In this document: piece by piece, positions 1 to 5,560 of the stretch
Layout: every line of letters begins with the position of its first letter
Position numbering within the stretch: the stretch's first letter is position 1
Assembly: GCA_003552485.1 (NCBI GenBank)
Contig: PUMX01000186.1
Location: 1 to 5,560, forward strand
Length of the DNA: 5,560 bases
Direction of reading: 5' to 3'
From: Candidatus Hydrogenedentota bacterium
GTDB lineage: Bacteria > Hydrogenedentota > Hydrogenedentia > Hydrogenedentales > SLHB01
Program-made: the position numbers and the translations under genes
The notes under the pieces: model-generated
Seen by the model: only the letters and a program-made list of their open reading frames with translations
What the model was told of the DNA's origin: nothing
The model's database searches: none

Positions 1-27
1 ATTCCCCATGAAGAATCAACTCACAAT

Positions 28-34
28 AAGGAGA
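28..34 (+). promoter_or_regulatory. Shine-Dalgarno site of oxidoreductase copy A
   Basis: AAGGAGA lies 8 nt before the ATG at 43. It selects that start over the in-frame ATG at 58 (Met6), which would be 23 nt away and would leave only one residue before the Tat motif. Copy C has almost the same leader (AAGGAGAG). Confidence 0.85.
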
Positions 35-42
35 GCAGCACC

Positions 43-1290
43 ATGAACGAACGAGGTATGACGCGCAGGGACTTTGGAAAGGTTGGCGTCGCCGCAAGTT
101 TCGCCGCTTGGACGGCGCGGAAAGCCGCCGCCGAAACGAACTCCGACACGCTCAAGATTGGGCTTATCGGCTGCGGCGGCCGGGGCACCGGCGCGGCGAG
201 GGACATCCTCAACGAACGCAACGAGAACGTACAACTGATTGCGTTGGCCGATGTCTTCGAAGATTCCCTCAATAGCGCCAGAAACAGCTTGGAGGACGAT
301 GACGACGAAGCCATCTCGGGCCGAACCAATGTAGACGATGACCACTGCTTCGTGGGACTCGACGCTTACCAGCGGTTGCTGGAAACGGATGTCGACATTG
401 TGCTCAATGCCACGCCGCCCTATGCAACCCCGCGTCACGTCGAAGCCATCATCGACGCAGGCAAGCACATCTTCACGGAAAAGCCGGCTGGTGTGGACCC
501 CGTAGGCATTCGCCGAGTGATCGCGGCGGCGGAAAAAGCCGAGGAACAAGGGCTCTCCTTTGTGGCTGGCACCCAGCGCCGCCACCGCCGCGATTACATC
601 GAGACCATCGAACAGATCCAAGACGGCGCCATCGGCGAGGTATTGGCCATGCAGGCCTACTGGGCCGGCGGCATTCCCTTCGCTCGCGAACGCCAGGAAG
701 GCTGGAGCGATCTCGAACACCGCATCCGCAACTGGATCCCGAACAACTGGACCAGCGGCGCCAACATCGTTGAGCAGCACGTCCACAACATCGATGTCAT
801 TAACTGGGTGAAAAACGATCATCCTCAAAGCGTTTTCGCATCAGGGGGCCGCGCGTGGCTGCCGGATGAAGAGCGCTACGGCGACATCTGGGACAACTTC
901 AGCTGCGACTTCGAGTATGCCGATGGCACGCACATGTACAGCTTTTCGCGGTGGTGGCCCGGGGGCAGCGACGGCAGCGTGCATGAGCATGTCGTTGGGA
1001 CGGAAGGCGAAAGCAACTGCCACGACATGGGCGAAAGCGGGATCAACCCCTACGTCCAGGAGCACGTCAACCTGGTCAACAGCATCCGGGGCGAAGGCCC
1101 TTACTACAACGAAGGCCGCCAGGTCGCTTACTCGACCCTGACCGCCATCATGGGCCGCATGTCCGCCTACACCGGCCGCCGCATCCTATGGGAAGAGGCG
1201 ATGGAATCGGACCTCTCCATCGTGCCCGACGAACTCGACTTCGACCTTGAGTATCCCGTGGATCCCGTGCCCGTGCCGGGCGAGGAATAA
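43..1290 (+). CDS. Tat-exported Gfo/Idh/MocA family oxidoreductase, copy A
   Basis: Predicted NAD(P)-dependent oxidoreductase of 415 aa acting on a sugar, inositol or related polyol; the substrate cannot be read from the sequence. Seen: a Tat signal with twin arginines R8-R9 (TRRDFGK), a short hydrophobic stretch (about 14-23), R26-K27 and a likely cleavage after AAA (28-30). The Rossmann domain follows: GCGGRG at 43-48, an acidic D70 at the end of strand 2 (suggesting NAD preference), TPPY at 124-127 and the family lysine in EKP (146-148). The C-terminal substrate domain has GTQRRH (176-181), EQHVHNID (244-251, with E244, H248 and D251 as candidate active-site residues), YVQEH (337-341) and GRMSAYTGR (371-379). 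The length fits the exported members of the family. It would fold in the cytoplasm with its nucleotide bound and then be exported, as known for Zymomonas glucose-fructose oxidoreductase. Copy A keeps RRH, EQHVHNID and YVQEH, motifs I associate with planctomycete-type homologues, more fully than copies B and C. Family call is firm; reaction unknown. Confidence 0.93.
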   Translation: MNERGMTRRDFGKVGVAASFAAWTARKAAAETNSDTLKIGLIGCGGRGTGAARDILNERNENVQLIALADVFEDSLNSARNSLEDDDDEAISGRTNVDDDHCFVGLDAYQRLLETDVDIVLNATPPYATPRHVEAIIDAGKHIFTEKPAGVDPVGIRRVIAAAEKAEEQGLSFVAGTQRRHRRDYIETIEQIQDGAIGEVLAMQAYWAGGIPFARERQEGWSDLEHRIRNWIPNNWTSGANIVEQHVHNIDVINWVKNDHPQSVFASGGRAWLPDEERYGDIWDNFSCDFEYADGTHMYSFSRWWPGGSDGSVHEHVVGTEGESNCHDMGESGINPYVQEHVNLVNSIRGEGPYYNEGRQVAYSTLTAIMGRMSAYTGRRILWEEAMESDLSIVPDELDFDLEYPVDPVPVPGEE

Positions 1291-1316
1291 GCATATCGCC
1301 ACACAATAACAAAATC

Positions 1317-1353
1317 CCTTGGAAGGGGGCGTTACATTCCCCCCCTTCCAAGG
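1317..1353. other. Perfect 13-bp intergenic hairpin
   Basis: CCTTGGAAGGGGG (1317-1329) pairs without mismatch with CCCCCTTCCAAGG (1341-1353) around an 11-nt loop. On the + strand no T tract follows, so it is not a classical intrinsic terminator for copy A. Read on the - strand the stem is followed by GATTTTGTTATTG, which looks more like a terminator, yet no - strand gene ends here. It could be an mRNA-stabilising or processing stem, a partial attenuator between copies A and B, or the end of an antisense transcript. The structure is certain from sequence; the role is not. Confidence 0.75.
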
Positions 1354-1434
1354 CAAGGCGTAGACGGCGCCTTCCTGGCGTCGGCTCCCGCGCCAACAAG
1401 ATGCTGGCCCTACAAGGGCAGGGCTAATACAACG

Positions 1435-1440
1435 AGGAGG
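1435..1440 (+). promoter_or_regulatory. Shine-Dalgarno site of oxidoreductase copy B
   Basis: AGGAGG, a full consensus core, ends 8 nt before the ATG at 1449 and fixes that start. There is no other Met codon before the Rossmann motif. Confidence 0.88.
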
Positions 1441-1448
1441 ACGTTCCC

Positions 1449-2696
1449 ATGAAAAGGCATGGCATTACGCGCAGAGATTTTGGCAAGCTCGGCCTTGCGG
1501 CCAGCTTCGCCGCCTGGACCGGACGAAAAGCAGCCGCCGAGACCAATTCCGACACCCTGAGGGTAGGGGTTATCGGTTGTGGCGGACGGGGCACAGGGAT
1601 GGCCGTCAACATGCTGGACGAGCGGAACGAAAACGTTCAGTTGATCGCCTTGGCCGATGTCTTCGGAGATCGGCTCAATAGCTGCCGGAACACGCTGGAA
1701 ACCCACGACAACGAAGCTATTTCAGGCCGGGTCCACGTGGATGACGAGCACTGCTTTGTGGGGCTGGACGCTTACCAGCGCTTGCTGGAGACCGACGTGG
1801 ATGTCGTCCTCGAGTGTTGTCCACCCTACATACGGCCCAAACACGTCGAAGCTATCGTAAACGCCGGTAAACATGTTTTTGCGGAAAAACCCGTGGCGGT
1901 GGATCCCGTGGGTGTACGCCAAATCATCGCCGCGGCGGACGAGGCCGAGGACCAGGGCCTCTCCTTCGTCGCCGGCACCCAGTGGCGGCACGATCGCCGG
2001 CGGATCGAGACCATGGAAGAACTCCACGAGGGCGCCATCGGCGAGATCCGGGCCATGCAAGCCGATCGCTGCGGAGGATTCCCCTTTTTCCGGGAACCGG
2101 AAAACGATTGGAGCGACCTCGAGTACCGCATCCGTAATTGGCTGCCCCACAATTGGACCGGCGGCGCCAACATCGTCGAACAGGCCATCCACCACCTCGA
2201 CATTATTAACTGGGTGGCGGACGCGACTCCCGAGAGCGTGTTCGCCTCGGGCGGCCGGGCCTGGCTGCCGGACGGCGAGCTGTACGGCGACATTTGGGAC
2301 AATTTCAGCTGCGATTATGAGTATCCCGGCGGCGTTCACATGTACCACTTCTCCCGCTGGTGGCCCGGCGGTACGGACAGCCAGAGCGGCGAACGCATCG
2401 TGGGCACGGAAGGCGTTAGCAATGCCCAGGACATGGGCGAGCCAGGCATCACCTCGACCGTACAACAGTTCCTCGACCTGACCAACAGTATCCGGGGCGA
2501 GGGGCCGTATTACAACGAAGGCCGGCGCATCGCTTACTCAACGCTGACCGCCATCATGGGCCGTATGTCCGCCTATACCGGCAGGCGGATATTGTGGGAT
2601 GAGGCCATGGAATCGGATCTCTCGCTAGTCCCGGACGAACTCGACTTTGACCGGGAGTATCCGGTGGGTCCCATACCCGTGCCGGGCGAAGAGTAA
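1449..2696 (+). CDS. Tat-exported Gfo/Idh/MocA family oxidoreductase, copy B
   Basis: Second paralogue, 415 aa, collinear with copy A without gaps; 40 of the first 50 residues match copy A and 42 match copy C. Seen: twin arginines R8-R9 in TRRDFGK, signal end near AAA (28-30), Rossmann GCGGRG (43-48), D70 at the end of strand 2, PPY (125-127), EKP with the family lysine K147, EQAIHHLD (244-251, E244/H248/D251), VQQF (338-341) where copy A has VQEH, and GRMSAYTGR (371-379). Changes from copy A fall in loops expected to line the substrate pocket: ECCPPYIRPKH, GTQWRHDRR and ADRCGGFPFF. This suggests the same fold and cofactor but a different substrate. It lies between copies A and C, with its own strong ribosome site, and is probably co-transcribed with them. 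It is intact: no frameshift, and the key Lys, Glu, His and Asp are all present. Substrate unknown. Confidence 0.93.
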   Translation: MKRHGITRRDFGKLGLAASFAAWTGRKAAAETNSDTLRVGVIGCGGRGTGMAVNMLDERNENVQLIALADVFGDRLNSCRNTLETHDNEAISGRVHVDDEHCFVGLDAYQRLLETDVDVVLECCPPYIRPKHVEAIVNAGKHVFAEKPVAVDPVGVRQIIAAADEAEDQGLSFVAGTQWRHDRRRIETMEELHEGAIGEIRAMQADRCGGFPFFREPENDWSDLEYRIRNWLPHNWTGGANIVEQAIHHLDIINWVADATPESVFASGGRAWLPDGELYGDIWDNFSCDYEYPGGVHMYHFSRWWPGGTDSQSGERIVGTEGVSNAQDMGEPGITSTVQQFLDLTNSIRGEGPYYNEGRRIAYSTLTAIMGRMSAYTGRRILWDEAMESDLSLVPDELDFDREYPVGPIPVPGEE

Positions 2697-2741
2697 GCAA
2701 TAGACGACAAGCTGTAGCTTTATCACAGCTCAACCAAGGTT

Positions 2742-2748
2742 AAGGAGA
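2742..2748 (+). promoter_or_regulatory. Shine-Dalgarno site of oxidoreductase copy C
   Basis: AAGGAGA lies 7 nt before the ATG at 2756 and favours it over the in-frame ATG at 2771 (Met6). It sits at the end of a 59-nt spacer after the copy B stop codon, a gap typical of genes in one operon. Confidence 0.85.
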
Positions 2749-2755
2749 GTATCTT

Positions 2756-3991
2756 ATGAATGAGCGTGGCATGACACGCAGAGACTTCGGCAAGCTCGGC
2801 GCCGCCGCCACCTTTGCCGCCTGGACGGGGCGAAAGGCCGCCGCCGAGACCAATGCCGATACCCTCAAAGTAGGCGTTATCGGTTGCGGAGGCCGGGGCA
2901 CGGGCATGGCGATCAACATGCTAGACGAACGGAATGAAAACGTTCAGGTGATCGCCCTCGCCGATGTCTTCGAGGATCGTGTCAACGACTGCCGCAACAC
3001 GCTGGAGAATAACGAAAACGTCGCAGACCGGGTCAACATTGATGACGGCCATTGCTTCGTCGGGTTCGACGCCTACCAGCGGTTGGTGGAAACCGATGTG
3101 GATATTGTCATGGATTGCAGTCCCCCCTATCATAGGCCCAAGCATTTGGAAGCCATCGTCGCGGCCGGCAAGCGCATCTTCGCGGAGAAACCCGTCGCGG
3201 TAGATCCCGTGGGCGTGCAGCGGGCCCTCGCCGCGGCGGACGAGGCCGAGGAGCAAGGCCTTTCCTACGTCGCGGGGACCCAGTTCCGCCATGACAGCAT
3301 ACGCATCCAAACCATCGAACAGATTCACGATGGCGCCATTGGCGATGTCCGGGCCTTGACGACCTACTACTGCGGCAACCTGCCGTGGTCTCGCGAGCGG
3401 GAAGAAGGATGGAGCGACCTCGAATTCCATCTCCGCAATTGGCTGGTCTTTAACTGGGCAGGCGGCTCCAATATCGTGGAGCAAGCCGTGCACGGTATCG
3501 ATGTCATGAATTGGGTCATGGATGGGCCGCCCGAAAGCGTCTTCGGCTCGGGAGCGCGCTCTTGGCTGCCGGAAGAAGACCGCTATGGCGACATCTGGGA
3601 CAATTTCACGTGCGACTACGAATACCCCGATGGCACGCACATGTATCACCTCTCGCGGTGGTGGCCCACCGAGGGGCAAGGAGGCGAACGCATCGTTGGA
3701 ACCGAAGGGGAAAGCGACACCCAAGACATGGGCGAACCCGGGATAACGTCGACCGTGCAACAATTCATCGACCTCACCAACAGCATCCGGGACGAAGGGC
3801 CGTACTACAACGAAGGCCGCCGCATCGCCAATTCGACCCTCACGGCCATCATGGGGCGCATGTCGGCCCACACGGGCAGGCGCATCCTATGGGAGGAGGC
3901 AATGGAGTCGGACCTCTCCATCGTGCCGGACGAGCTGGATTTCGACCAGGAATACCCCGTCGGTACCATCGCAGTGCCGGGCGAGGACTAA
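2756..3991 (+). CDS. Tat-exported Gfo/Idh/MocA family oxidoreductase, copy C
   Basis: Third paralogue, 411 aa. Seen: R8-R9 in TRRDFGK, signal end near AAA (28-30), GCGGRG (43-48), D70, CSPPYHRPKH, EKP (144-146, K145), GTQFRHDS, EQAVHGID (242-249, E242/H246/D249), TVQQF and the GRMSAHTGR block near the C-terminus. It is four residues shorter than A and B: two missing in the variable loop after residue 84 and two after RWWP. It shares with copy B the changes EQA, VQQF, RPKH and FAEKPVAVDP, so B and C look like the younger pair. Pocket-side stretches differ again (TTYYCGNLPWSRE; NWLVFNWAGG), arguing for another substrate. A terminator follows 29 nt after the stop, marking it as the last gene of the + strand unit. 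Fold, export and cofactor use are well supported; the reaction is unknown. Confidence 0.93.
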   Translation: MNERGMTRRDFGKLGAAATFAAWTGRKAAAETNADTLKVGVIGCGGRGTGMAINMLDERNENVQVIALADVFEDRVNDCRNTLENNENVADRVNIDDGHCFVGFDAYQRLVETDVDIVMDCSPPYHRPKHLEAIVAAGKRIFAEKPVAVDPVGVQRALAAADEAEEQGLSYVAGTQFRHDSIRIQTIEQIHDGAIGDVRALTTYYCGNLPWSREREEGWSDLEFHLRNWLVFNWAGGSNIVEQAVHGIDVMNWVMDGPPESVFGSGARSWLPEEDRYGDIWDNFTCDYEYPDGTHMYHLSRWWPTEGQGGERIVGTEGESDTQDMGEPGITSTVQQFIDLTNSIRDEGPYYNEGRRIANSTLTAIMGRMSAHTGRRILWEEAMESDLSIVPDELDFDQEYPVGTIAVPGED

Positions 3992-4020
3992 CGCCCTCGT
4001 TCACGCCGTAACCCATTATT

Positions 4021-4063
4021 ACACCGCCCAAACGCGCCAGCACGCTGGTTGGGCGGTGTTTTT
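4021..4063 (+). terminator. Rho-independent terminator of the oxidoreductase array
   Basis: ACACCGCCCAA (4021-4031) pairs perfectly with TTGGGCGGTGT (4049-4059). An inner stem CCAG/CTGG (4037-4040 with 4045-4048) closes a CACG loop, and TTTTT (4059-4063) follows. It begins 29 nt after the copy C stop. The stem ends 7 nt beyond the larE stop on the other strand, but the - strand side lacks a T tract (AATAATGGG), so it serves the + strand best and could only weakly end larE transcription. Confidence 0.88.
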
Positions 4064-4066
4064 GCG

Positions 4067-4891
4067 TTACGCGCTGCTGCCCGTGCGGTACCCGGCCAAA
4101 TCCATCGTGACAAACCGGTATCCCGCGGCTTTCACCCCCTCCACAATGCTCTTACGCATCGCGGGCTCCACCAGCTTGGGGATGTCGGCGGGGTCCACTT
4201 CGATACGGCACAGGTTGCCATGGTGACGGGCGCGAAACTGATGGAAGGCGTGGGCGCGGAGCACTTCCTCGGCCTGCTCCACCTTCGCGATATCCTCCCG
4301 GGATACGCGCGTGCCGGTGGGAAAGCGCGAAGCCAGACAGGCGAAGGAGGGTTTGCTAGACGTTGGCAGACCGCGCCGGGCGCTAAGAGCGCGGATATCC
4401 TCCTTGCTAAGACCCGCCTCTTGCAGGGGGGCCACAACGGCGTATTCCCGCGCGGCGGTCGCGCCCCAACGCGTGGGGTCGGCGAGGTCGTCCACGATAG
4501 CGCCGTACGCCAACACCTCTACTCTATTCTCTTCGGCGAATTTGCGCATCCGCGTAAACAGGGCCGTTTTGCAGAAATAGCATCGTTTTCCATCGTTGCG
4601 CAGATAGCCCTCATCGTCGAACTCGTGCGTTTCCACGATGTGCAGGTTCCAGCCGCGCTGTTCTGCGAGTTCCGTGGCTTCGCGCACCTCTGCCCGGGGT
4701 ATGCTGGGGCTGTCGGCCAACACCAGCGTGGCCGCCTCGCCCAACACTTCATGCGCGATTTCCGCAAGATACGAGGAATCTACCCCGCCGGAATAGGCGA
4801 TGGCGATGGAACCGTACTCCCGGAGATCCTCCCGCAGACGGTCTTCTTTCTTCAATAGCTCGTCAGATGGCGCCAGCGTATCGGGTTTCAT
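4067..4891 (-). CDS. larE: ATP-dependent sacrificial sulfur transferase LarE
   Basis: 274 aa cytoplasmic PP-loop enzyme. Known role of the family: LarE adenylates a carboxylate of the nicotinate-derived precursor made by LarB and adds sulfur, after which LarC inserts nickel, giving the nickel-pincer nucleotide cofactor of lactate racemase LarA and relatives. Seen: PP-loop SGGVDS (34-39) after AIAY, DSPSIPRAE (60-68), NDGKRCYFCK (99-108), GAIVDDLADPTRWG (130-143), KPSFACLASRFPTG (180-193) and the C-terminal signature DLAGYRTGS. Cysteines C104, C107 and C185 match the three-cysteine type of LarE reported to bind a [4Fe-4S] cluster; C185 aligns with the sacrificial cysteine of the Lactiplantibacillus type. 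Start: ATG at 4891, preceded by AGGGAG with a 5-nt gap, inside the end of mtaB (29-nt overlap), implying translational coupling. No larA, larB or larC is visible, so the end use of its product here is unknown. Confidence 0.92.
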   Translation of the reverse strand: MKPDTLAPSDELLKKEDRLREDLREYGSIAIAYSGGVDSSYLAEIAHEVLGEAATLVLADSPSIPRAEVREATELAEQRGWNLHIVETHEFDDEGYLRNDGKRCYFCKTALFTRMRKFAEENRVEVLAYGAIVDDLADPTRWGATAAREYAVVAPLQEAGLSKEDIRALSARRGLPTSSKPSFACLASRFPTGTRVSREDIAKVEQAEEVLRAHAFHQFRARHHGNLCRIEVDPADIPKLVEPAMRKSIVEGVKAAGYRFVTMDLAGYRTGSSA

Positions 4892-5560
4892 GAATGCTCC
4901 CTATCACATACTCTCCGCGGGCTTCTTCCAACCGCACGGGCACGATAGCGTTTCGGTAACCTTCCTTGGAACGCACGGCGGTGCGTATATAATTTCCGGT
5001 GTAGCCAAACCGCAAGCCGTCTTCTTCTTGCTCAAGCAGAACCGATTGGACCGAGTCCAGGTGGCGCTCGTGAAAGGCTTGGCGTTTTTCGGCGCTAATC
5101 CCCCGCGCGACGGCGCCGCGGCGGTTAATGACCTCGGGGTTCACTTTGTCTGGATAACGCGCCGCGGCCGTATTCGGCCGGTCACTGTACGTAAACACGT
5201 GAGCGTAGACAATAGGGCTGTTCCGCAGCAGATCAGACGTAGCTTTGAAATCTTCTTCCGTCTCTCCAGGCATGCCCACGAGCACATCGGTTCCAATACA
5301 CAAATCTGGGACGGTGCGCACCGCCTGTTCGAGAAACGCCAAAACTTCTCCCCGCGTATACTGGCGTTTCATAAGCTGGAGCACCCGATCGGACCCCGAC
5401 TGCACGGGGACATGGAGATAAGGAAGCAGACCATGACCAGGATCGGCCATGCGCTCGAGCATCGCCTCGGGAATCGTACTTGGTTCCAGCGAACTGACGC
5501 GCAGCCGGTCGACGCCGGGAATGGCGTCCAACGCATCCAACACCGCCGTGATGTCCCGGC
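4863..5560 (-). CDS. mtaB: tRNA t6A37 methylthiotransferase MtaB, 3' part (5' end outside window)
   Basis: Radical SAM methylthiotransferase that converts t6A37 to ms2t6A37 in ANN-decoding tRNAs; cytoplasmic. Only the C-terminal 231 residues are visible, about half of a typical ~430-aa protein. The reading frame stays open to the window edge (RDITAVLDALD before the GTG codon at 5543, which is internal and not the start). Seen in order: RLRVSSLEP, LPYLHVPVQSGS with the following MKRQYTRGE (hallmark of the MiaB/RimO/MtaB group), GTDVLVGMPGETEEDF, FTYSDRPNTAA and a C-terminal TRAM-like segment with GYTGNYIRTAV. The short TRAM with GxTxNYI favours MtaB over MiaB or RimO. The N-terminal cluster-binding domain and the CxxxCxxC radical SAM motif lie off the right edge and cannot be checked. 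The gene ends in TGA at 4863, overlapping larE by 29 nt, so both probably share one mRNA. Confidence 0.87.
   Translation of the reverse strand, partial: RDITAVLDALDAIPGVDRLRVSSLEPSTIPEAMLERMADPGHGLLPYLHVPVQSGSDRVLQLMKRQYTRGEVLAFLEQAVRTVPDLCIGTDVLVGMPGETEEDFKATSDLLRNSPIVYAHVFTYSDRPNTAAARYPDKVNPEVINRRGAVARGISAEKRQAFHERHLDSVQSVLLEQEEDGLRFGYTGNYIRTAVRSKEGYRNAIVPVRLEEARGEYVIGSIHETRYAGAI
4897..4902 (-). promoter_or_regulatory. Shine-Dalgarno site of larE inside mtaB
   Basis: AGGGAG on the - strand lies 5 nt before the larE ATG (4891) and within the last codons of mtaB. It supports this start and fits ribosome re-use after mtaB. Confidence 0.65.

Larger units (their letters stand above)
1291..1448 (+). 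other. 158-nt spacer between oxidoreductase copies A and B
   Basis: No open reading frame worth calling lies here. The spacer holds a strong 13-bp hairpin (1317-1353), a weaker 6-bp stem (AAGGCG at 1355-1360 with CGCCTT at 1368-1373), a 5-bp stem (GCCCT at 1407-1411 with AGGGC at 1415-1419), and the Shine-Dalgarno site of copy B. It is almost three times as long as the B-C spacer. I see no convincing -35/-10 pair, so read-through from copy A is the simplest source of transcription for copy B, although an internal promoter of a divergent sigma class cannot be excluded. Confidence 0.7.
43..3991 (+). repeat. Tandem array of three gene-length paralogues
   Basis: Copies A (43-1290), B (1449-2696) and C (2756-3991) align along their whole length in the same orientation. 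Protein identity is high from signal peptide to last residues (all three end in VPGE plus E or D). DNA has many synonymous differences, for instance throughout the GRMSAYTGR block, so duplication is old and no recent gene conversion is evident. Only 42 nt precede copy A, so further copies upstream cannot be excluded. Confidence 0.92.

Noticed and set aside
8..46. 12-codon ORF ending in TGA that overlaps the copy A start (ATGA)
   Set aside because: Possible leader peptide, but no ribosome site is visible in the 7 nt before it and so short a frame is likely by chance; copies B and C lack an equivalent that I can see.
1402..1430. TAATAC at 1425-1430 as a -10 box before copy B
   Set aside because: No matching -35 at suitable spacing, and the start of transcription would fall in the Shine-Dalgarno site.
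2710..2730. AGCTGT/ACAGCT 6-bp inverted repeat between copies B and C
   Set aside because: Short stem with a 9-nt loop and no T tract; too weak for a terminator and not clearly an operator.
2921..3871. Long antisense open frames opposite the three oxidoreductases (also 16-828 and 1722-2465)
   Set aside because: They mirror the sense genes codon for codon, lie wholly inside them, show no family motifs, and recur in each copy as expected from GC-rich third positions.
4049..4858. 269-codon + strand open frame opposite larE
   Set aside because: It is the complement of larE, which carries clear PP-loop, CxxC and C-terminal motifs; the + strand frame has no recognisable domain and runs through the terminator stem.
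5541..5543. GTG as the mtaB start
   Set aside because: The frame remains open upstream to the window edge with MtaB-like residues, and the protein would lack its radical SAM cysteines; this is an internal valine codon.

Overview
The window carries two convergent gene blocks. The first (43-3991, + strand) is a tandem array of three full-length paralogues (415, 415 and 411 aa) of the Gfo/Idh/MocA NAD(P)-dependent oxidoreductase family. Each has the same twin-arginine (Tat) export signal and its own strong Shine-Dalgarno site. The second block (- strand, 4067-5560) holds larE, an ATP-dependent sacrificial sulfur transferase, and upstream of it the 3' half of mtaB, a tRNA methylthiotransferase gene that runs off the right edge. 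The two - strand genes overlap by 29 nt. A rho-independent terminator lies between the two blocks.

The DNA is GC-rich with a clear third-position bias. It comes from a Gram-negative-type bacterium with a Tat pathway. Families of Tat-exported Gfo/Idh/MocA paralogues with this motif set are typical of Planctomycetota and related or similar lineages (other PVC phyla, Candidatus Hydrogenedentota). Assignment to that broad group is inference; nothing here fixes the phylum.

Region by region: 1-42 is a leader with the first Shine-Dalgarno site. 43-1290 is copy A. 1291-1448 is a 158-nt spacer with a perfect 13-bp hairpin. 1449-2696 is copy B. 2697-2755 is a short 59-nt spacer. 2756-3991 is copy C. 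3992-4066 is the convergent gap with the terminator. 4067-4891 is larE and 4863-5560 is partial mtaB.

The three oxidoreductases probably form one transcription unit and would act outside the cytoplasm on related but different sugar-like substrates, because their differences cluster around the expected substrate pocket. larE and mtaB both belong to sulfur-insertion chemistry, one for the nickel-pincer nucleotide cofactor and one for tRNA t6A37. I see no CRISPR array, insertion sequence, tRNA or rRNA, and no clearly undescribed system. The most unusual points are the triplication, the intergenic hairpin and the mtaB-larE coupling.
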